Below, one piece after another: positions 1-7,990 of a stretch of 42,989 nucleotides of DNA. Under the pieces are notes generated by a model. The model did no database searches and had not been told where the DNA came from. It was given only the letters and a program-made list of their open reading frames with translations. Within the stretch, counting starts at the first letter, position 1. Each line of letters starts with the position of its first letter. A program made the translations under genes and the position numbers. Location of the stretch: contig JAKSIU010000025.1 in assembly GCA_024398615.1 (NCBI GenBank), positions 1 through 42,989 on the forward strand, in the 5' to 3' direction. Source of the stretch: Bacteroidaceae bacterium. Its GTDB lineage: Bacteria; Bacteroidota; Bacteroidia; Bacteroidales; Bacteroidaceae.

Positions 1-89
1 TCAGGTTTTGTGTCTTCACCGTCATCGGTGCCCTTGCATGAGCAGAGCGCCAGTATTGACAGGAATAGAATGGTCTTTGTCAGTTTCAT
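1..89 (-). CDS. N-terminus of a lipoprotein, cut by the window edge
   Basis: This is a partial gene; only the first 29 codons lie in the window. The translation starts MKLTKTILFLSILALCSCKG and continues into an acidic stretch rich in Asp, Glu and Thr. The basic start, hydrophobic core and LCSC lipobox indicate a type II signal peptide, so the mature protein should be lipid-anchored. Acidic residues soon after the lipidated Cys resemble surface-export signals of Bacteroidota lipoproteins, which is inference. The function cannot be told from this fragment. A TAATTTTG box about 100 bases upstream could be its promoter. Confidence 0.7.
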   Translation of the reverse strand, partial: MKLTKTILFLSILALCSCKGTDDGEDTKP

Positions 90-189
90 AATCGATAAAA
101 TTGTATTTGGTGGAATCTTCTTTCAGGAACGATTATCAATGAATCATCTTTAAGCTTGCTTTGAGTCAACATTTCAAACTGTCCTCCGC

Positions 190-197
190 CAAAATTA
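190..197 (-). promoter_or_regulatory. Bacteroidota -7 box, candidate promoter of the partial lipoprotein gene
   Basis: The minus strand reads TAATTTTG, an exact match to TAnnTTTG. It would give a leader of roughly 95 bases before the lipoprotein start at 89. No TTTG -33 box is visible at the expected distance. Apart from this box and a run of nine T near 230-240, I see nothing in the otherwise gene-free stretch 90-388. Confidence 0.4.
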
Positions 198-388
198 AAC
201 ATTTTTCAGAACATGGTATCAGTAAAACTATTTTTTTTTAATTGAGTATGACCTTAACCCGTAACTGCACTTGATTGTAACCGCGACATATTTGCATGCT
301 GGATGGTGGCTATGCGGATTTGGAAAACAGCTGGAATCAGATTAACTTTTGGCGCGTTTTTGCAACCTTAATATAGAGAAAGGTAAAA

Positions 389-565
389 ATGACGGAACAG
401 GGGTTCGACATATTCGCATCATCGGTCAGGGACAAGCTGCTGGCAATACGCGACAATCTGTTCAAGTCACTTACACCTACACAACGGCATTATCTTGAAC
501 TGATAATCTGTCGCACCTGTTGTGCGAACTCAGATTCCGAAGTTCACCAACTCGTAGTCACGTGA
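389..565 (+). CDS. small orphan ORF, possible transposase remnant
   Basis: This is a 58-codon ORF beginning MTEQGFDIFASSVRDKL and containing LTPTQRHYLELI. A purine-rich AGAGAAAGG lies just before the ATG. The composition (helical start, then a 'LTPTQRHYL'-like segment) resembles the N-terminus of some DDE transposases, but this is an impression and not a recognised family match. The last 36 bases run antisense over the 3' end of the DUF362 gene, so the frame probably continues into unrelated sequence, as expected for a truncated insertion-sequence fragment. It may equally be non-coding. No terminal inverted repeats or target duplications are visible. Confidence 0.25.
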   Translation: MTEQGFDIFASSVRDKLLAIRDNLFKSLTPTQRHYLELIICRTCCANSDSEVHQLVVT

Positions 566-1666
566 GCCGAGTCCAATCTTCTCGGCCTGCTCCAGACATG
601 CTCGCCACTCAATCTCAGGATTGGAGTTCTTGAAATGGTCATGATGATCGACAAAATCGGGCTTGAGCATATTGTTGTACAGCTGGCCGCCCGGTAACGG
701 AGTTGCGGCAAGGCAGGCGTCAACGCAGGCCCAGTCCAGAGCGACGGGGTCAAACGATGCGAACATGCCTACATCGGGCAGTATGGCAACGTCGTTTTCG
801 CAGTGACAGTCGCAGTTCGGCGATATGTCGCGCACAACAGATACATGGAATGATGGTCTGCCGTCAAGAACTGCCTTGGCGTATTCGGCCATGCGGCGGC
901 ACAGCAGGTCATTGGCGTTGTATTCTATGAAGCTGATGGCATCGAAGTTGCAGGCGCCTATGCAGCGTCCGCAGCCGACACACTTCTCCAGGTCAACATT
1001 CATCTTGCGGGTCTTCTCGTCGAATACAAGAGCGCTGCTGGCGCAGGCTTTCTGGCAGAGACGGCAACCGCGGCAGAAGTCCGGGTTTATCTGAGGCTTG
1101 CCGTGATTGTGCTGCTCCATCTTTCCGGCACGTGAGGCACAGCCCATTCCAACGTTCTTGATGCATCCACCGAACCCCACATTCTCGTGCCCCTTGAAAT
1201 GGGACAGGGTGATGATGATATCGGCATCCATGATAGCGCGTCCAATAAGTGCTTCTTTGATGTATTCCCCGCCTTTGACAGGAACGGCTATGTCATCAGT
1301 TCCTTTCAGACCGTCACCAATGATGAGCGGACAGCCTACTGTCATTGGCGTGAATCCGTTCTCCCAGGCGCAGTACAGATGTTCGATGGCATTCTTGCGT
1401 GAACCTACATACAGCGTGTTGCAGTCAACCAGGAACGGCTTGCCGCCCATCTCCTTTACTATGTCGACCAGCACGCGGTCATAGTTTGGACGGAGGAACG
1501 CCAGATTACCCTGCTCACCGAAGTGGGTCTTGATGGCAACGAACTTGCCGTTCATGTCAATGTCACATATCCCTGCAGCCTTGACCAGCTTATACAGTTT
1601 CTTTGGAATGCCGTCTCCCAGCGCCTTTGTGTGGAAGTCCGAAAAGTACACTTTTGATTTTCCCAT
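530..1666 (-). CDS. DUF362 domain protein with two [4Fe-4S] ferredoxin motifs
   Basis: The protein has 378 residues from the chosen start MGKSKVYFSDF. Residues 1-190 or so match the DUF362 family, often annotated as iron-sulfur cluster-binding or ferredoxin-like proteins; the physiological reaction is not established. Two CX2CX2CX3C clusters at about residues 198-208 and 229-239 should each bind a [4Fe-4S] centre. There is no signal peptide, so it is probably cytoplasmic. The frame is open further upstream, but a TATCTTTG -7 box at 1690-1697 lies inside that extension, which makes the ATG at 1666 the likely start. The gene stands alone; its neighbour on the other side is a divergent DNA-repair gene. 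Confidence 0.85.
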   Translation of the reverse strand: MGKSKVYFSDFHTKALGDGIPKKLYKLVKAAGICDIDMNGKFVAIKTHFGEQGNLAFLRPNYDRVLVDIVKEMGGKPFLVDCNTLYVGSRKNAIEHLYCAWENGFTPMTVGCPLIIGDGLKGTDDIAVPVKGGEYIKEALIGRAIMDADIIITLSHFKGHENVGFGGCIKNVGMGCASRAGKMEQHNHGKPQINPDFCRGCRLCQKACASSALVFDEKTRKMNVDLEKCVGCGRCIGACNFDAISFIEYNANDLLCRRMAEYAKAVLDGRPSFHVSVVRDISPNCDCHCENDVAILPDVGMFASFDPVALDWACVDACLAATPLPGGQLYNNMLKPDFVDHHDHFKNSNPEIEWRACLEQAEKIGLGSRDYELVNFGI

Positions 1667-1689
1667 TCTGAATGTTGTTTTTTCTAGTT

Positions 1690-1697
1690 GCAAAGAT
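1690..1697 (-). promoter_or_regulatory. -7 box of the DUF362 gene
   Basis: TATCTTTG on the minus strand matches TAnnTTTG exactly. The predicted transcription start is near 1684, giving a leader of about 18 bases. It decides the start codon of the DUF362 gene. Confidence 0.7.
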
Positions 1698-1786
1698 ATT
1701 GAAATCTTTTGCTGAATGCATTCACCTGACACATTTTCAGTATGTTAATTTACCGGAAGATATCTGTCTGGAGTACTTGGATTTTC

Positions 1787-1830
1787 GCGGACAGTGAAAA
1801 TGGAAACGGAACCTGTCCCCTGTTCGGCAG
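1787..1830. repeat. REP-like element, copy 1
   Basis: The right part (1806-1830) is identical at 23 of 25 positions to the right arm of the palindrome at 33712-33736; the difference is GGAACC here against GGTTCC there. The left part carries GGACAG (1789-1794), which pairs with CTGTCC (1813-1818) to give a hairpin with an 18-base loop. This arrangement, a short GC-rich palindrome dispersed between genes, resembles REP elements mobilised by RAYT transposases. No RAYT gene is in the window. The element sits just upstream of the alkD-type gene promoter. Confidence 0.55.
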
Positions 1831-1838
1831 ATTCTGCT

Positions 1839-1846
1839 TATCTTTG
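1839..1846 (+). promoter_or_regulatory. -7 box of the AlkD-type gene
   Basis: TATCTTTG matches the consensus exactly. The predicted transcription start is about 20 bases before the ATG at 1873. The -33 region is occupied by the REP-like element and has no TTTG at the usual distance. Confidence 0.7.
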
Positions 1847-1872
1847 TGAATGGATAAACAGCTTTTGAAGAA

Positions 1873-2589
1873 ATGAACAGACTTCTGTCAGAAATGCTTT
1901 CATGCGCTGATCCTGCGCAGGTTGCCGGACTTTCCCGCTTTTTCAAGACGGCTCCGGGACAGTATGGATATGGTGACAGGTTCCTTGGCATAAAGGTGCC
2001 GGTGACCAGGGATGTGGTTAAGAACTGCTGGAAGGAAACCGGATTCGATGAACTGGAGGAATGCATCCAGAGCGAGTATCATGAATTAAGACTGGCTGCA
2101 CTGCTCACACTGGTGCAGATTTTCACTCACGCAAGGAAAGATGCGGAACTTCAGAAACGTTGCGTTGACTTCTATCTGGAGCATACCGACCGTATCAATA
2201 ACTGGGACCTGGTGGATTTGAGCTGCTATGAGATTCTGGGCCGATGGCTCCTTGACCGTGACCGTTCTCTGCTATACGATCTTGCCCGGAACGGAAAGAC
2301 CATCTGGGAGCAGCGCATGGGGATTGTATCAACCATGCAGATGATTCGCCATGGGGAGCTTGACGACACCTATGCAATAGCTGAAATCTTCCTTGAGAAG
2401 CCGCAGCCTCTCCATGATCTTCTGCAGAAAGCCGTGGGCTGGCTGTTGCGCGATGCCGGTAAACGGGATATGGACAGACTGCGCATCTGGATTGACTCGA
2501 ATGTTGCCAGAATGCCGCGGACCATGCTGCGCTATGCCATAGAGAAGTTTCCGGAAGACGAGAGACAGGCCATTCTTTCAAACGGATAG
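1873..2589 (+). CDS. AlkD-family DNA alkylation repair protein
   Basis: The 238-residue protein is built of HEAT-like helical repeats, as in AlkD of Bacillus cereus, a DNA glycosylase that excises cationic alkylated purines such as 3-methyladenine without flipping the base. The diagnostic NNWDLVD motif is at residues 109-115 (W111, D115), matching the tryptophan and catalytic aspartate of AlkD; a further conserved tryptophan is W190 in AVGWLLRDAG. The length is typical of the family. It has its own promoter and no operon partners: ald downstream lies after a 128-base AT-rich gap. Cytoplasmic base-excision repair is the expected role; the exact lesion range is inferred from the family. Confidence 0.88.
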   Translation: MNRLLSEMLSCADPAQVAGLSRFFKTAPGQYGYGDRFLGIKVPVTRDVVKNCWKETGFDELEECIQSEYHELRLAALLTLVQIFTHARKDAELQKRCVDFYLEHTDRINNWDLVDLSCYEILGRWLLDRDRSLLYDLARNGKTIWEQRMGIVSTMQMIRHGELDDTYAIAEIFLEKPQPLHDLLQKAVGWLLRDAGKRDMDRLRIWIDSNVARMPRTMLRYAIEKFPEDERQAILSNG

Positions 2590-2717
2590 CGATGATTGGC
2601 TTTGTGGTGACAGAATGCTGAAATTTTTATGCATAATGCATCGTTATGTTGAATATTTATATTATTTTCGCGTATTATTTGTTGAAAGACTAAGATTTTC
2701 TAACATAATTATACATT

Positions 2718-3833
2718 ATGATTATCGGAACAACACGTGAGCTGAAGAATCACGAATACCGTGTGGGCCTGACCCCCGACAACGTGAGCGCATTTGTGGC
2801 TAAAGGCCACACAGTACTGGTGGAGACAAAGGCCGGCGAAGGTGCGGGCTTCTGTGACGATGCCTACAAGGCGGCCGGTGCAACCATCTGCGCCACTCCC
2901 GATGAGGTTTTTGCTAAGGCAGAGATGATTGTCAAGGTCAAGGAACCCGAAGAATGCGAATATCACATGCTCCGCAAGGACCAGATACTGTTCACATACC
3001 TGCATCTTGCACCGAATCCCGGTCTGGCCAATGCACTGCTCAAGAGCGGTTGCAAGGCCGTTGCATTCGAGACCATCACTGATGCTCAGGGCAATCTTCC
3101 CTGTCTGCGACCCATGTCTCAGATTGCCGGACGTCTGTCCATCCAGCAGGGTGCCAAGTACGTAGAAATGAGCTATGGAGGCCGAGGCATTCTGCTTGGC
3201 GGTGTTCCTGGCGTTGAGAAGGGACGTATAGTAATCCTTGGTGGCGGTATTGCCGGCACATACGCAGCCAAGGCTGCCATAGGAATCGGTGCCCAGGTGA
3301 CTCTGCTCGATGTGAACCTGAACCGTCTGTCATATCTTGATGACGTTTTCGGCAATTCGGTCGAGACTCTCTATTCGACAGAAGCTAATATCCGCAAGGT
3401 GCTTTCTACTGCAGACCTGGTAATAGGTACAGTCCTTATTCCGGGCGGCCGTACTCCGCATCTTATCCGCAAGGAACATCTGCCTCTCATGAAGAAGGGT
3501 GCCGTAATTGTTGACGTGGCCATTGACCAGGGCGGTTGCTGTGAGACATCGCACGTGACCACACATGACGATCCCGTATTCGTGGAGCAGGGCATAGTAC
3601 ACTACTGCGTGGGCAACATGCCGGGCGCTGTGCCTTACACATCGACTGTTGCTCTTGCAAACGCTACCTTCAAGTACGGAATGCTCATGGCCGAGAAGGG
3701 TCTGGAAGAGGCTGTCCGCCTTGATCCGGGTCTTGCCAAGGGCCTGAATATCTACAAGGGAAAGGTTACGAACCGCAACGTTGCCAAGGCTCTTGACATG
3801 GAGTTCGTGGAGCCGCTTGAAGCAATAGGCTGA
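2718..3833 (+). CDS. ald: alanine dehydrogenase
   Basis: This enzyme interconverts L-alanine and pyruvate plus ammonia with NAD. The 371 residues match the family length. The N-terminal AlaDh domain starts MIIGTTRELKNHEYRVGLTP; catalytic K75 (VKVKEP) and H96 (YLHLA) fall at the positions known for the family. The NAD-binding Rossmann motif GGGIAGTYAAK starts at about residue 174, and the conserved DVAIDQGGC lies near residue 270. It is monocistronic in appearance, convergent with dnaX with 18 bases between the stops and no clear terminator. The upstream region is very AT-rich; the best -7 candidate there, TATTTTCG at 2663-2670, has one mismatch. Confidence 0.95.
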   Translation: MIIGTTRELKNHEYRVGLTPDNVSAFVAKGHTVLVETKAGEGAGFCDDAYKAAGATICATPDEVFAKAEMIVKVKEPEECEYHMLRKDQILFTYLHLAPNPGLANALLKSGCKAVAFETITDAQGNLPCLRPMSQIAGRLSIQQGAKYVEMSYGGRGILLGGVPGVEKGRIVILGGGIAGTYAAKAAIGIGAQVTLLDVNLNRLSYLDDVFGNSVETLYSTEANIRKVLSTADLVIGTVLIPGGRTPHLIRKEHLPLMKKGAVIVDVAIDQGGCCETSHVTTHDDPVFVEQGIVHYCVGNMPGAVPYTSTVALANATFKYGMLMAEKGLEEAVRLDPGLAKGLNIYKGKVTNRNVAKALDMEFVEPLEAIG

Positions 3834-3851
3834 TCAACTCAAAAAAAACTG

Positions 3852-5606
3852 TCAGCGCAGTTCAAGGCTGAATATCGTGTCCAGTTCGACAAGAGCCGGA
3901 CACGATTTTTTCATTTTCTCGTACAGTTGGTCGCGTGTAAGAATGTGTTCCATGTGGCGTTCCGTGTCAACCTCAATCTCCATGCTGATGGCCGGATTGC
4001 CAAGCGCCTTCCGGATATGGGCAAGAATGCGCGGTCTGGCGGTTTCCAATTCCTTTGCGACCATGGGGTTGTCGGCTTTGACAAGGAATGAGGTATCGGA
4101 TATGATGGATGGACGGCAGTTGGCCATGCGGTTCTTGAGTGGAGCGTCCGTCCGGTCAAGGCCCGATGCGAAACCTGTCCAGTTCATCTGCAGCAGAGTG
4201 TCAGTCAGGTTCTTTCCAGCCGGTGCCGGACCGGATGCGTTTTCCTGTTTCTGACTTTCCTCATGACGGTCTCTCCCTGCCATGTTGGAATTGCCGAAAA
4301 TCGATGTGAAGACGTTGTCTGCCTTGAAGCTTGGAATGGCCTGCTTTTTCTGGGCTGCAGGTTGTGCTGCAGGTTGGACAACTGGTTGTACTGCAGGCTC
4401 AGCGGCTGCTGCAACGGGTTTCTCGGCCTGTCTGTTCTGAACAGGGGCCGTTTTCAGGAGTGCAAAAATGGGTTTCAGTCTTTTGGGCTTTCGCCCACTG
4501 CTGTCGTCATCTTCATCGGCCTGAGCCGCCTGAATCAGGGTCAGTTCCACAAGCAGGCGCTTGTTCTTGCTGGCGCGGTAGTTCAGGTCGCAGTCATTGC
4601 ATACCTTCATGGCACGATACAGGAACTTGGGCTTGCATTTTGCGGCCTGAGCCTGATAGCGCTGGCGCATTTCGGCACTGGCATCCAGAAGCGGCAGGGT
4701 GCATTCGTCACGGCTTACCATGAGATTCCTGAGGTGCAGCATGAGTCCGCCAATGAGATGACTGCCGTCAAACCCCTTGGCCAGAATGCCGTCCAGGAGC
4801 AGCAGTGATTCAGGAATGCGCTTTTCGAGCAGCATGTCGGTCAGCCTGAAATAGCAGTCGGTATCTATGATGCCAAGATTCTCCAGAGTCTTTTCATATG
4901 TGACATGTCCTCCGGTGAAACTTGCGGTCTGGTCGAAGATGGACAGTGCGTCACGCATGCCTCCATCGGACTTGCGGGCGATAAGGGCAAGCGCCTTGTC
5001 TTCGGCTTCTATTCCTTCCTTCTGTGCGACGTTCTTGAGGTGGCCCACAATGTCTGCGTCAGTTATGCGGTTGAAGTCGTATATCTGACAGCGTGAAAGT
5101 ATGGTCGGGATGATCTTGTGCTTTTCCGTTGTGGCCAGAATGAAAATGGCGTAGCGCGGCGGCTCTTCAAGTGTCTTGAGGAATGCGTTGAAGGCTGCTG
5201 TGGAAAGCATGTGGACCTCGTCAATTATGTACACCTTGTACTTGCCGTTCATTGGCGGGATGCGTACCTGCTCGGTCAGGGTACGTATGTCGTCGACCGA
5301 GTTGTTGCTGGCAGCGTCAAGCTCAAACACGTTGTACGAACGCAGTTCCGCATTGAAGCTGCGGCAGGACTCGCATTCTCCGCATGCTTCTCCGTCAGGG
5401 CCGGGATTCTGGCAGTTTATTGTCTTTGCGAATATTCTGGCGCAGGTGGTCTTGCCGACTCCGCGCGGACCGCAGAACAGATATGTGTTGGCCAGCTTTC
5501 CCTGCATGATGGCATTCTTGAGGGTGGCTGTAAGCGCGCCCTGACCTACCACTGTGTCAAATGTGGCCGGACGGTATTTTCGTGCTGATACAATATAGTC
5601 TTCCAT
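3852..5606 (-). CDS. dnaX: DNA polymerase III subunit gamma/tau
   Basis: This is the clamp-loader ATPase of the replisome. The protein has 584 residues from MEDYIVSARKYRP. The Walker A motif GPRGVGKTT is at about residues 46-54, a zinc site is formed by C65, C75, C78 and C81, and Walker B IIDEVH is near 127-132. The SRC-type sensor LSRCQIYDF follows. The long C-terminal part includes a Gln/Ala/Val-Pro-rich linker (about residues 390-420) and the tau region. A longer frame begins at a TTG at 5627, but that codon lies inside the -7 box, so the ATG at 5606 is right. I see no clear A-AAA-AAG slippery site with a downstream structure, so a shorter gamma form is not predicted. Confidence 0.96.
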   Translation of the reverse strand: MEDYIVSARKYRPATFDTVVGQGALTATLKNAIMQGKLANTYLFCGPRGVGKTTCARIFAKTINCQNPGPDGEACGECESCRSFNAELRSYNVFELDAASNNSVDDIRTLTEQVRIPPMNGKYKVYIIDEVHMLSTAAFNAFLKTLEEPPRYAIFILATTEKHKIIPTILSRCQIYDFNRITDADIVGHLKNVAQKEGIEAEDKALALIARKSDGGMRDALSIFDQTASFTGGHVTYEKTLENLGIIDTDCYFRLTDMLLEKRIPESLLLLDGILAKGFDGSHLIGGLMLHLRNLMVSRDECTLPLLDASAEMRQRYQAQAAKCKPKFLYRAMKVCNDCDLNYRASKNKRLLVELTLIQAAQADEDDDSSGRKPKRLKPIFALLKTAPVQNRQAEKPVAAAAEPAVQPVVQPAAQPAAQKKQAIPSFKADNVFTSIFGNSNMAGRDRHEESQKQENASGPAPAGKNLTDTLLQMNWTGFASGLDRTDAPLKNRMANCRPSIISDTSFLVKADNPMVAKELETARPRILAHIRKALGNPAISMEIEVDTERHMEHILTRDQLYEKMKKSCPALVELDTIFSLELR

Positions 5607-5624
5607 TTGTGGACCAAATTTAGT

Positions 5625-5656
5625 CAAAGGTAAGGTTTTTCTATGGAAAGGGCAAA
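5625..5656 (-). promoter_or_regulatory. dnaX promoter, complete -33/-7
   Basis: On the minus strand TTTG (5653-5656) is followed after exactly 20 bases by TACCTTTG (5625-5632). Both boxes match the Bacteroidota primary sigma factor consensus. The leader to the ATG is about 13 bases. Confidence 0.8.
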
Positions 5657-5676
5657 GAGGGGAAAGGAAATAATGC

Positions 5677-5684
5677 TATTTTTG
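5677..5684 (+). promoter_or_regulatory. -7 box of the septum protein gene
   Basis: TATTTTTG matches TAnnTTTG; the start codon is 29 bases further on. No TTTG is seen at the -33 distance. Confidence 0.6.
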
Positions 5685-5713
5685 CATCGGTTGAAAAACT
5701 GATTGTAATCATT

Positions 5714-6016
5714 ATGGAAAGCCCGTTCCTCGATAAGCTTGCCGATTTGTGGCGCAGACACAGGTATCTTGTGGTTCTGGTACTGTTCCTGGTCATCATC
5801 ATCGTGGCCAGCGACAACAGTTACGTGAAGCAGATTGCTCTGAAACGCGAAATCAGGGATCTTCAGCATCAGATTGACGAAGTCCGCAGGGAAAAGGAAC
5901 AGAATGAGGCCATACTTGAGGAATTGAGCAATGACAGCGTTATCATTGAACGGCTTGCACGCGAAAAGTTCGGCATGCACCGTGCCGATGAGGACGTTTT
6001 CATTGAGAAGCGGTAA
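5714..6016 (+). CDS. FtsB/DivIC-family septum formation initiator
   Basis: This is a 100-residue bitopic membrane protein. A short basic cytoplasmic start (WRRHRY) precedes one transmembrane helix at about residues 18-34 (LVVLVLFLVIIIVAS), then a coiled coil rich in Glu, Arg and Gln to about residue 75, then the family C-terminal element VIIERLAREKFGMHRADED. FtsB/DivIC proteins link FtsQ/DivIB and FtsL in the divisome and help activate septal peptidoglycan synthesis. It is followed after 18 bases by a membrane protein gene that is probably co-transcribed. Confidence 0.88.
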   Translation: MESPFLDKLADLWRRHRYLVVLVLFLVIIIVASDNSYVKQIALKREIRDLQHQIDEVRREKEQNEAILEELSNDSVIIERLAREKFGMHRADEDVFIEKR

Positions 6017-6034
6017 ACACAGTAATCATATCCG

Positions 6035-6475
6035 ATGGACAATACATTGAAGACTCATTTTCAGGAGGCATGCACCGTAGTTGGAGGCTCTCTGCTGCTT
6101 GTCGGTGCCGCAGTCATGATAACCGGATGGGAGTATGCACCATGGCTGTTTTCGGCCGGTGCGCTGTTCTTTGTGCCGGCCCAGCTGTCAGACTCCTATC
6201 GTGGTGATGATCCGATCATGAAAAGACTGCGTTTCCAGCAGGTCCTGGGTGCCGTCTTCATTCTTGTTACAGCCGTTCTGATGTATGCCGGACCATACCA
6301 TGCAAGACTGATGCAGGAAGCTTCGGGAATGAATGACACGCTTCGCAGCATTCTTCTTTCATTGACACGGAAGAACAGTTGGATAGTCACTCTTACCATT
6401 GCTGCCGTCTTTGAACTGTATTCGGCTTTCAGAATGGAGAAGAGACAGAAACAGCTTGATTCGGCAAAAAATTAA
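6035..6475 (+). CDS. small integral membrane protein of unknown function
   Basis: I do not recognise a characterised family. The 146 residues contain four predicted membrane segments at roughly residues 14-32, 34-51, 68-86 and 115-132, with a charged cytoplasmic-looking loop (DSYRGDDPIMKRLRF) between the second and third and a basic C-terminus. It lies 18 bases downstream of the FtsB/DivIC gene on the same strand, so it is likely expressed with it. A link to the envelope or division is only suggested by that position. Confidence 0.75.
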   Translation: MDNTLKTHFQEACTVVGGSLLLVGAAVMITGWEYAPWLFSAGALFFVPAQLSDSYRGDDPIMKRLRFQQVLGAVFILVTAVLMYAGPYHARLMQEASGMNDTLRSILLSLTRKNSWIVTLTIAAVFELYSAFRMEKRQKQLDSAKN

Positions 6476-6550
6476 ACAACATTTCATATTCCCCAACAAC
6501 TTCTAATTTCATTTAGATTTTTTTTACAGGTGACTGACATATTTTCATGC

Positions 6551-6558
6551 TAATTTTG
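6551..6558 (+). promoter_or_regulatory. -7 box of the DUF4369 lipoprotein gene
   Basis: TAATTTTG is an exact consensus match, 16 bases before the ATG at 6575, so the leader is about 10 bases. A T-rich run (6518-6525) lies in the -33 region. Confidence 0.7.
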
Positions 6559-6574
6559 CAGCGTCAAAAATTGT

Positions 6575-7273
6575 ATGAAGCAGAGACTCAGTTCAATTTG
6601 CGGTATCGGGAGCGTTCTGACGGGTGCACTTATGTGTGCCTCGTGTATGGGTAGCTACCAGATTGAGGGCAATGTTGACGGACATGGCTATGACGGTCAT
6701 GTCATGTCTCTTGTTGAATATACCCAGCAGGGATTTCAGGTCCTTGATTCATGTATGGTCAATCATGGGGCTTTCAGTATGGACGGTGTAACTGATACCG
6801 TACGTTTTGTCATGCTTTGCAAGGACTATGTACCTGTAATTCCGATGTATCTGGAAAAGGGCAGGACAAAGGTCAGACTGTCTCCAACGGAAATGGTCGC
6901 TCGCGGAACCCGCCAGAACAATCTGTTCTATTCGTTCCTGCAGGAGAAGAATGAGATAGACAACCGTTTTGACGACATGCAGCAGAAAATGCAGCAGCTG
7001 TATCAGGACGATGTAGTTGACCGTCAGGAAATTCAGGCAACCCGGGACAGCATTTCAAGCATAATCGCGGAATGTGAAGACCTGATATTCGGCTTCATAT
7101 CATCGAATTTCAATGAACAGGCTGCGGTAGGAGCTTTCCTTATGCTTACGTTCGGCCCGACAAACGGCAACATTCCTCCTCTGGTCAGGCGTATCGTTGA
7201 TGTCGCACCTGACAAGTTCCTCAAGAACTCTGCAGTTGACCAGTATCTCAAGTCGGTAGGATATTCCCGCTGA
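6575..7273 (+). CDS. DUF4369-type lipoprotein
   Basis: The 232-residue protein starts with a signal peptide (MKQRLSSICGIGSVLTGALM) ending in a CASC lipobox, so it should be an envelope lipoprotein. The region after it (YQIEGNVDGHGYDGHVMSLVEY, then a 'DSCMVNHGAFSMDGV' segment) resembles DUF4369, a beta-sandwich domain common in Bacteroidota, often at the N-terminus of thioredoxin-like lipoproteins. No thioredoxin CXXC domain follows; the remainder is a helical stretch rich in Gln, Asp and Glu. Function is unknown. Its TGA (7271-7273) directly abuts the stop of the convergent plsC-type gene. Confidence 0.75.
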   Translation: MKQRLSSICGIGSVLTGALMCASCMGSYQIEGNVDGHGYDGHVMSLVEYTQQGFQVLDSCMVNHGAFSMDGVTDTVRFVMLCKDYVPVIPMYLEKGRTKVRLSPTEMVARGTRQNNLFYSFLQEKNEIDNRFDDMQQKMQQLYQDDVVDRQEIQATRDSISSIIAECEDLIFGFISSNFNEQAAVGAFLMLTFGPTNGNIPPLVRRIVDVAPDKFLKNSAVDQYLKSVGYSR

Positions 7274-7990
7274 TCACTTCGTTTCCAAAGCGCTTTCAAT
7301 TATTCCGGCAACTCTGTCGGCCAATGCCCTCATGTCATTGTCATCGGGCTCTATGGATACGGCTTTGTGGATGGTAATGGAAATGGGGTGGCGGTTGACG
7401 TGCCAGCTTCCGCTTGGCATTGTCTCAAAGCATCCGTTCAGTGTAATGGGAAGGATTTCCAGATCAAGGTCCTTTGCTATCTGGAAGGCACCGCGCTTGA
7501 AGCGTCCCATCTGTCCGTTGCGGGTACGGGTACCTTCGGGGAATACAATCAGTGACATGCCGTCAGTGAGTTGCTTTTCGGCCTCTTTCATGCTTCTTGC
7601 GGAATTGACGGCCGATTCCCTGTCAACGATAATGAATCCGGCGCTACGGCATGCCCAACCTACAAACGGGAGCTGACCGATTTCCTTCTTGAGCATCATC
7701 TTGAATTTGATGCCTATGTAGCCGTAAAGTGAAAAGATATCGAAAAAACTCTGATGGTTTGCCACAATCACGTATGAGCGCCCTTCCTGAATGTTCTCTC
7801 TTCCGGAAACTTTGACGGGAATAAGAAACATGAAACAGAATATGCGTCCCCATATCATGCCCGGCCAGTATCCCCAGAAACGGTTGTCGAAAAGACACCC
7901 GACAATGCAGACCAGTGCCGCGACAATGGTCACGACAATCATGACCGGAAGGGCTATGAGGTACTGGTAGGCAATGTACAGGTATTTCAT
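7274..7990 (-). CDS. plsC: 1-acyl-sn-glycerol-3-phosphate acyltransferase (PlsC family)
   Basis: This enzyme transfers a second acyl chain to lysophosphatidic acid in phospholipid synthesis at the inner membrane. The 238 residues begin with one or two membrane segments (residues 8-33). The catalytic NHX4D motif is NHQSFFD (78-84), and the phosphate-binding FPEGTR motif is at 149-154. The start overlaps the stop of the upstream glycosyltransferase gene (TAATG), so the two are translationally coupled. The substrate is assigned by family; other LPLAT-type acyltransferases share these motifs. Confidence 0.88.
   Translation of the reverse strand: MKYLYIAYQYLIALPVMIVVTIVAALVCIVGCLFDNRFWGYWPGMIWGRIFCFMFLIPVKVSGRENIQEGRSYVIVANHQSFFDIFSLYGYIGIKFKMMLKKEIGQLPFVGWACRSAGFIIVDRESAVNSARSMKEAEKQLTDGMSLIVFPEGTRTRNGQMGRFKRGAFQIAKDLDLEILPITLNGCFETMPSGSWHVNRHPISITIHKAVSIEPDDNDMRALADRVAGIIESALETK

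Noticed and set aside
395-403. Third copy of the REP-like repeat (GAACAGGGG)
   Set aside because: Only nine bases match; this is too short to separate from chance.
1737-2066. Minus-strand frame overlapping the alkD-type gene
   Set aside because: It is antisense to a clearly conserved protein and has no family resemblance or promoter.
4340-4375. Programmed frameshift site in dnaX to make gamma
   Set aside because: Only a GAAAAAG run is present, not an A-AAA-AAG heptamer, and no following hairpin is evident.
7271-7276. TGATCA where two convergent stops abut
   Set aside because: Back-to-back stops occur by chance in compact genomes; no repeat or conserved structure surrounds it.
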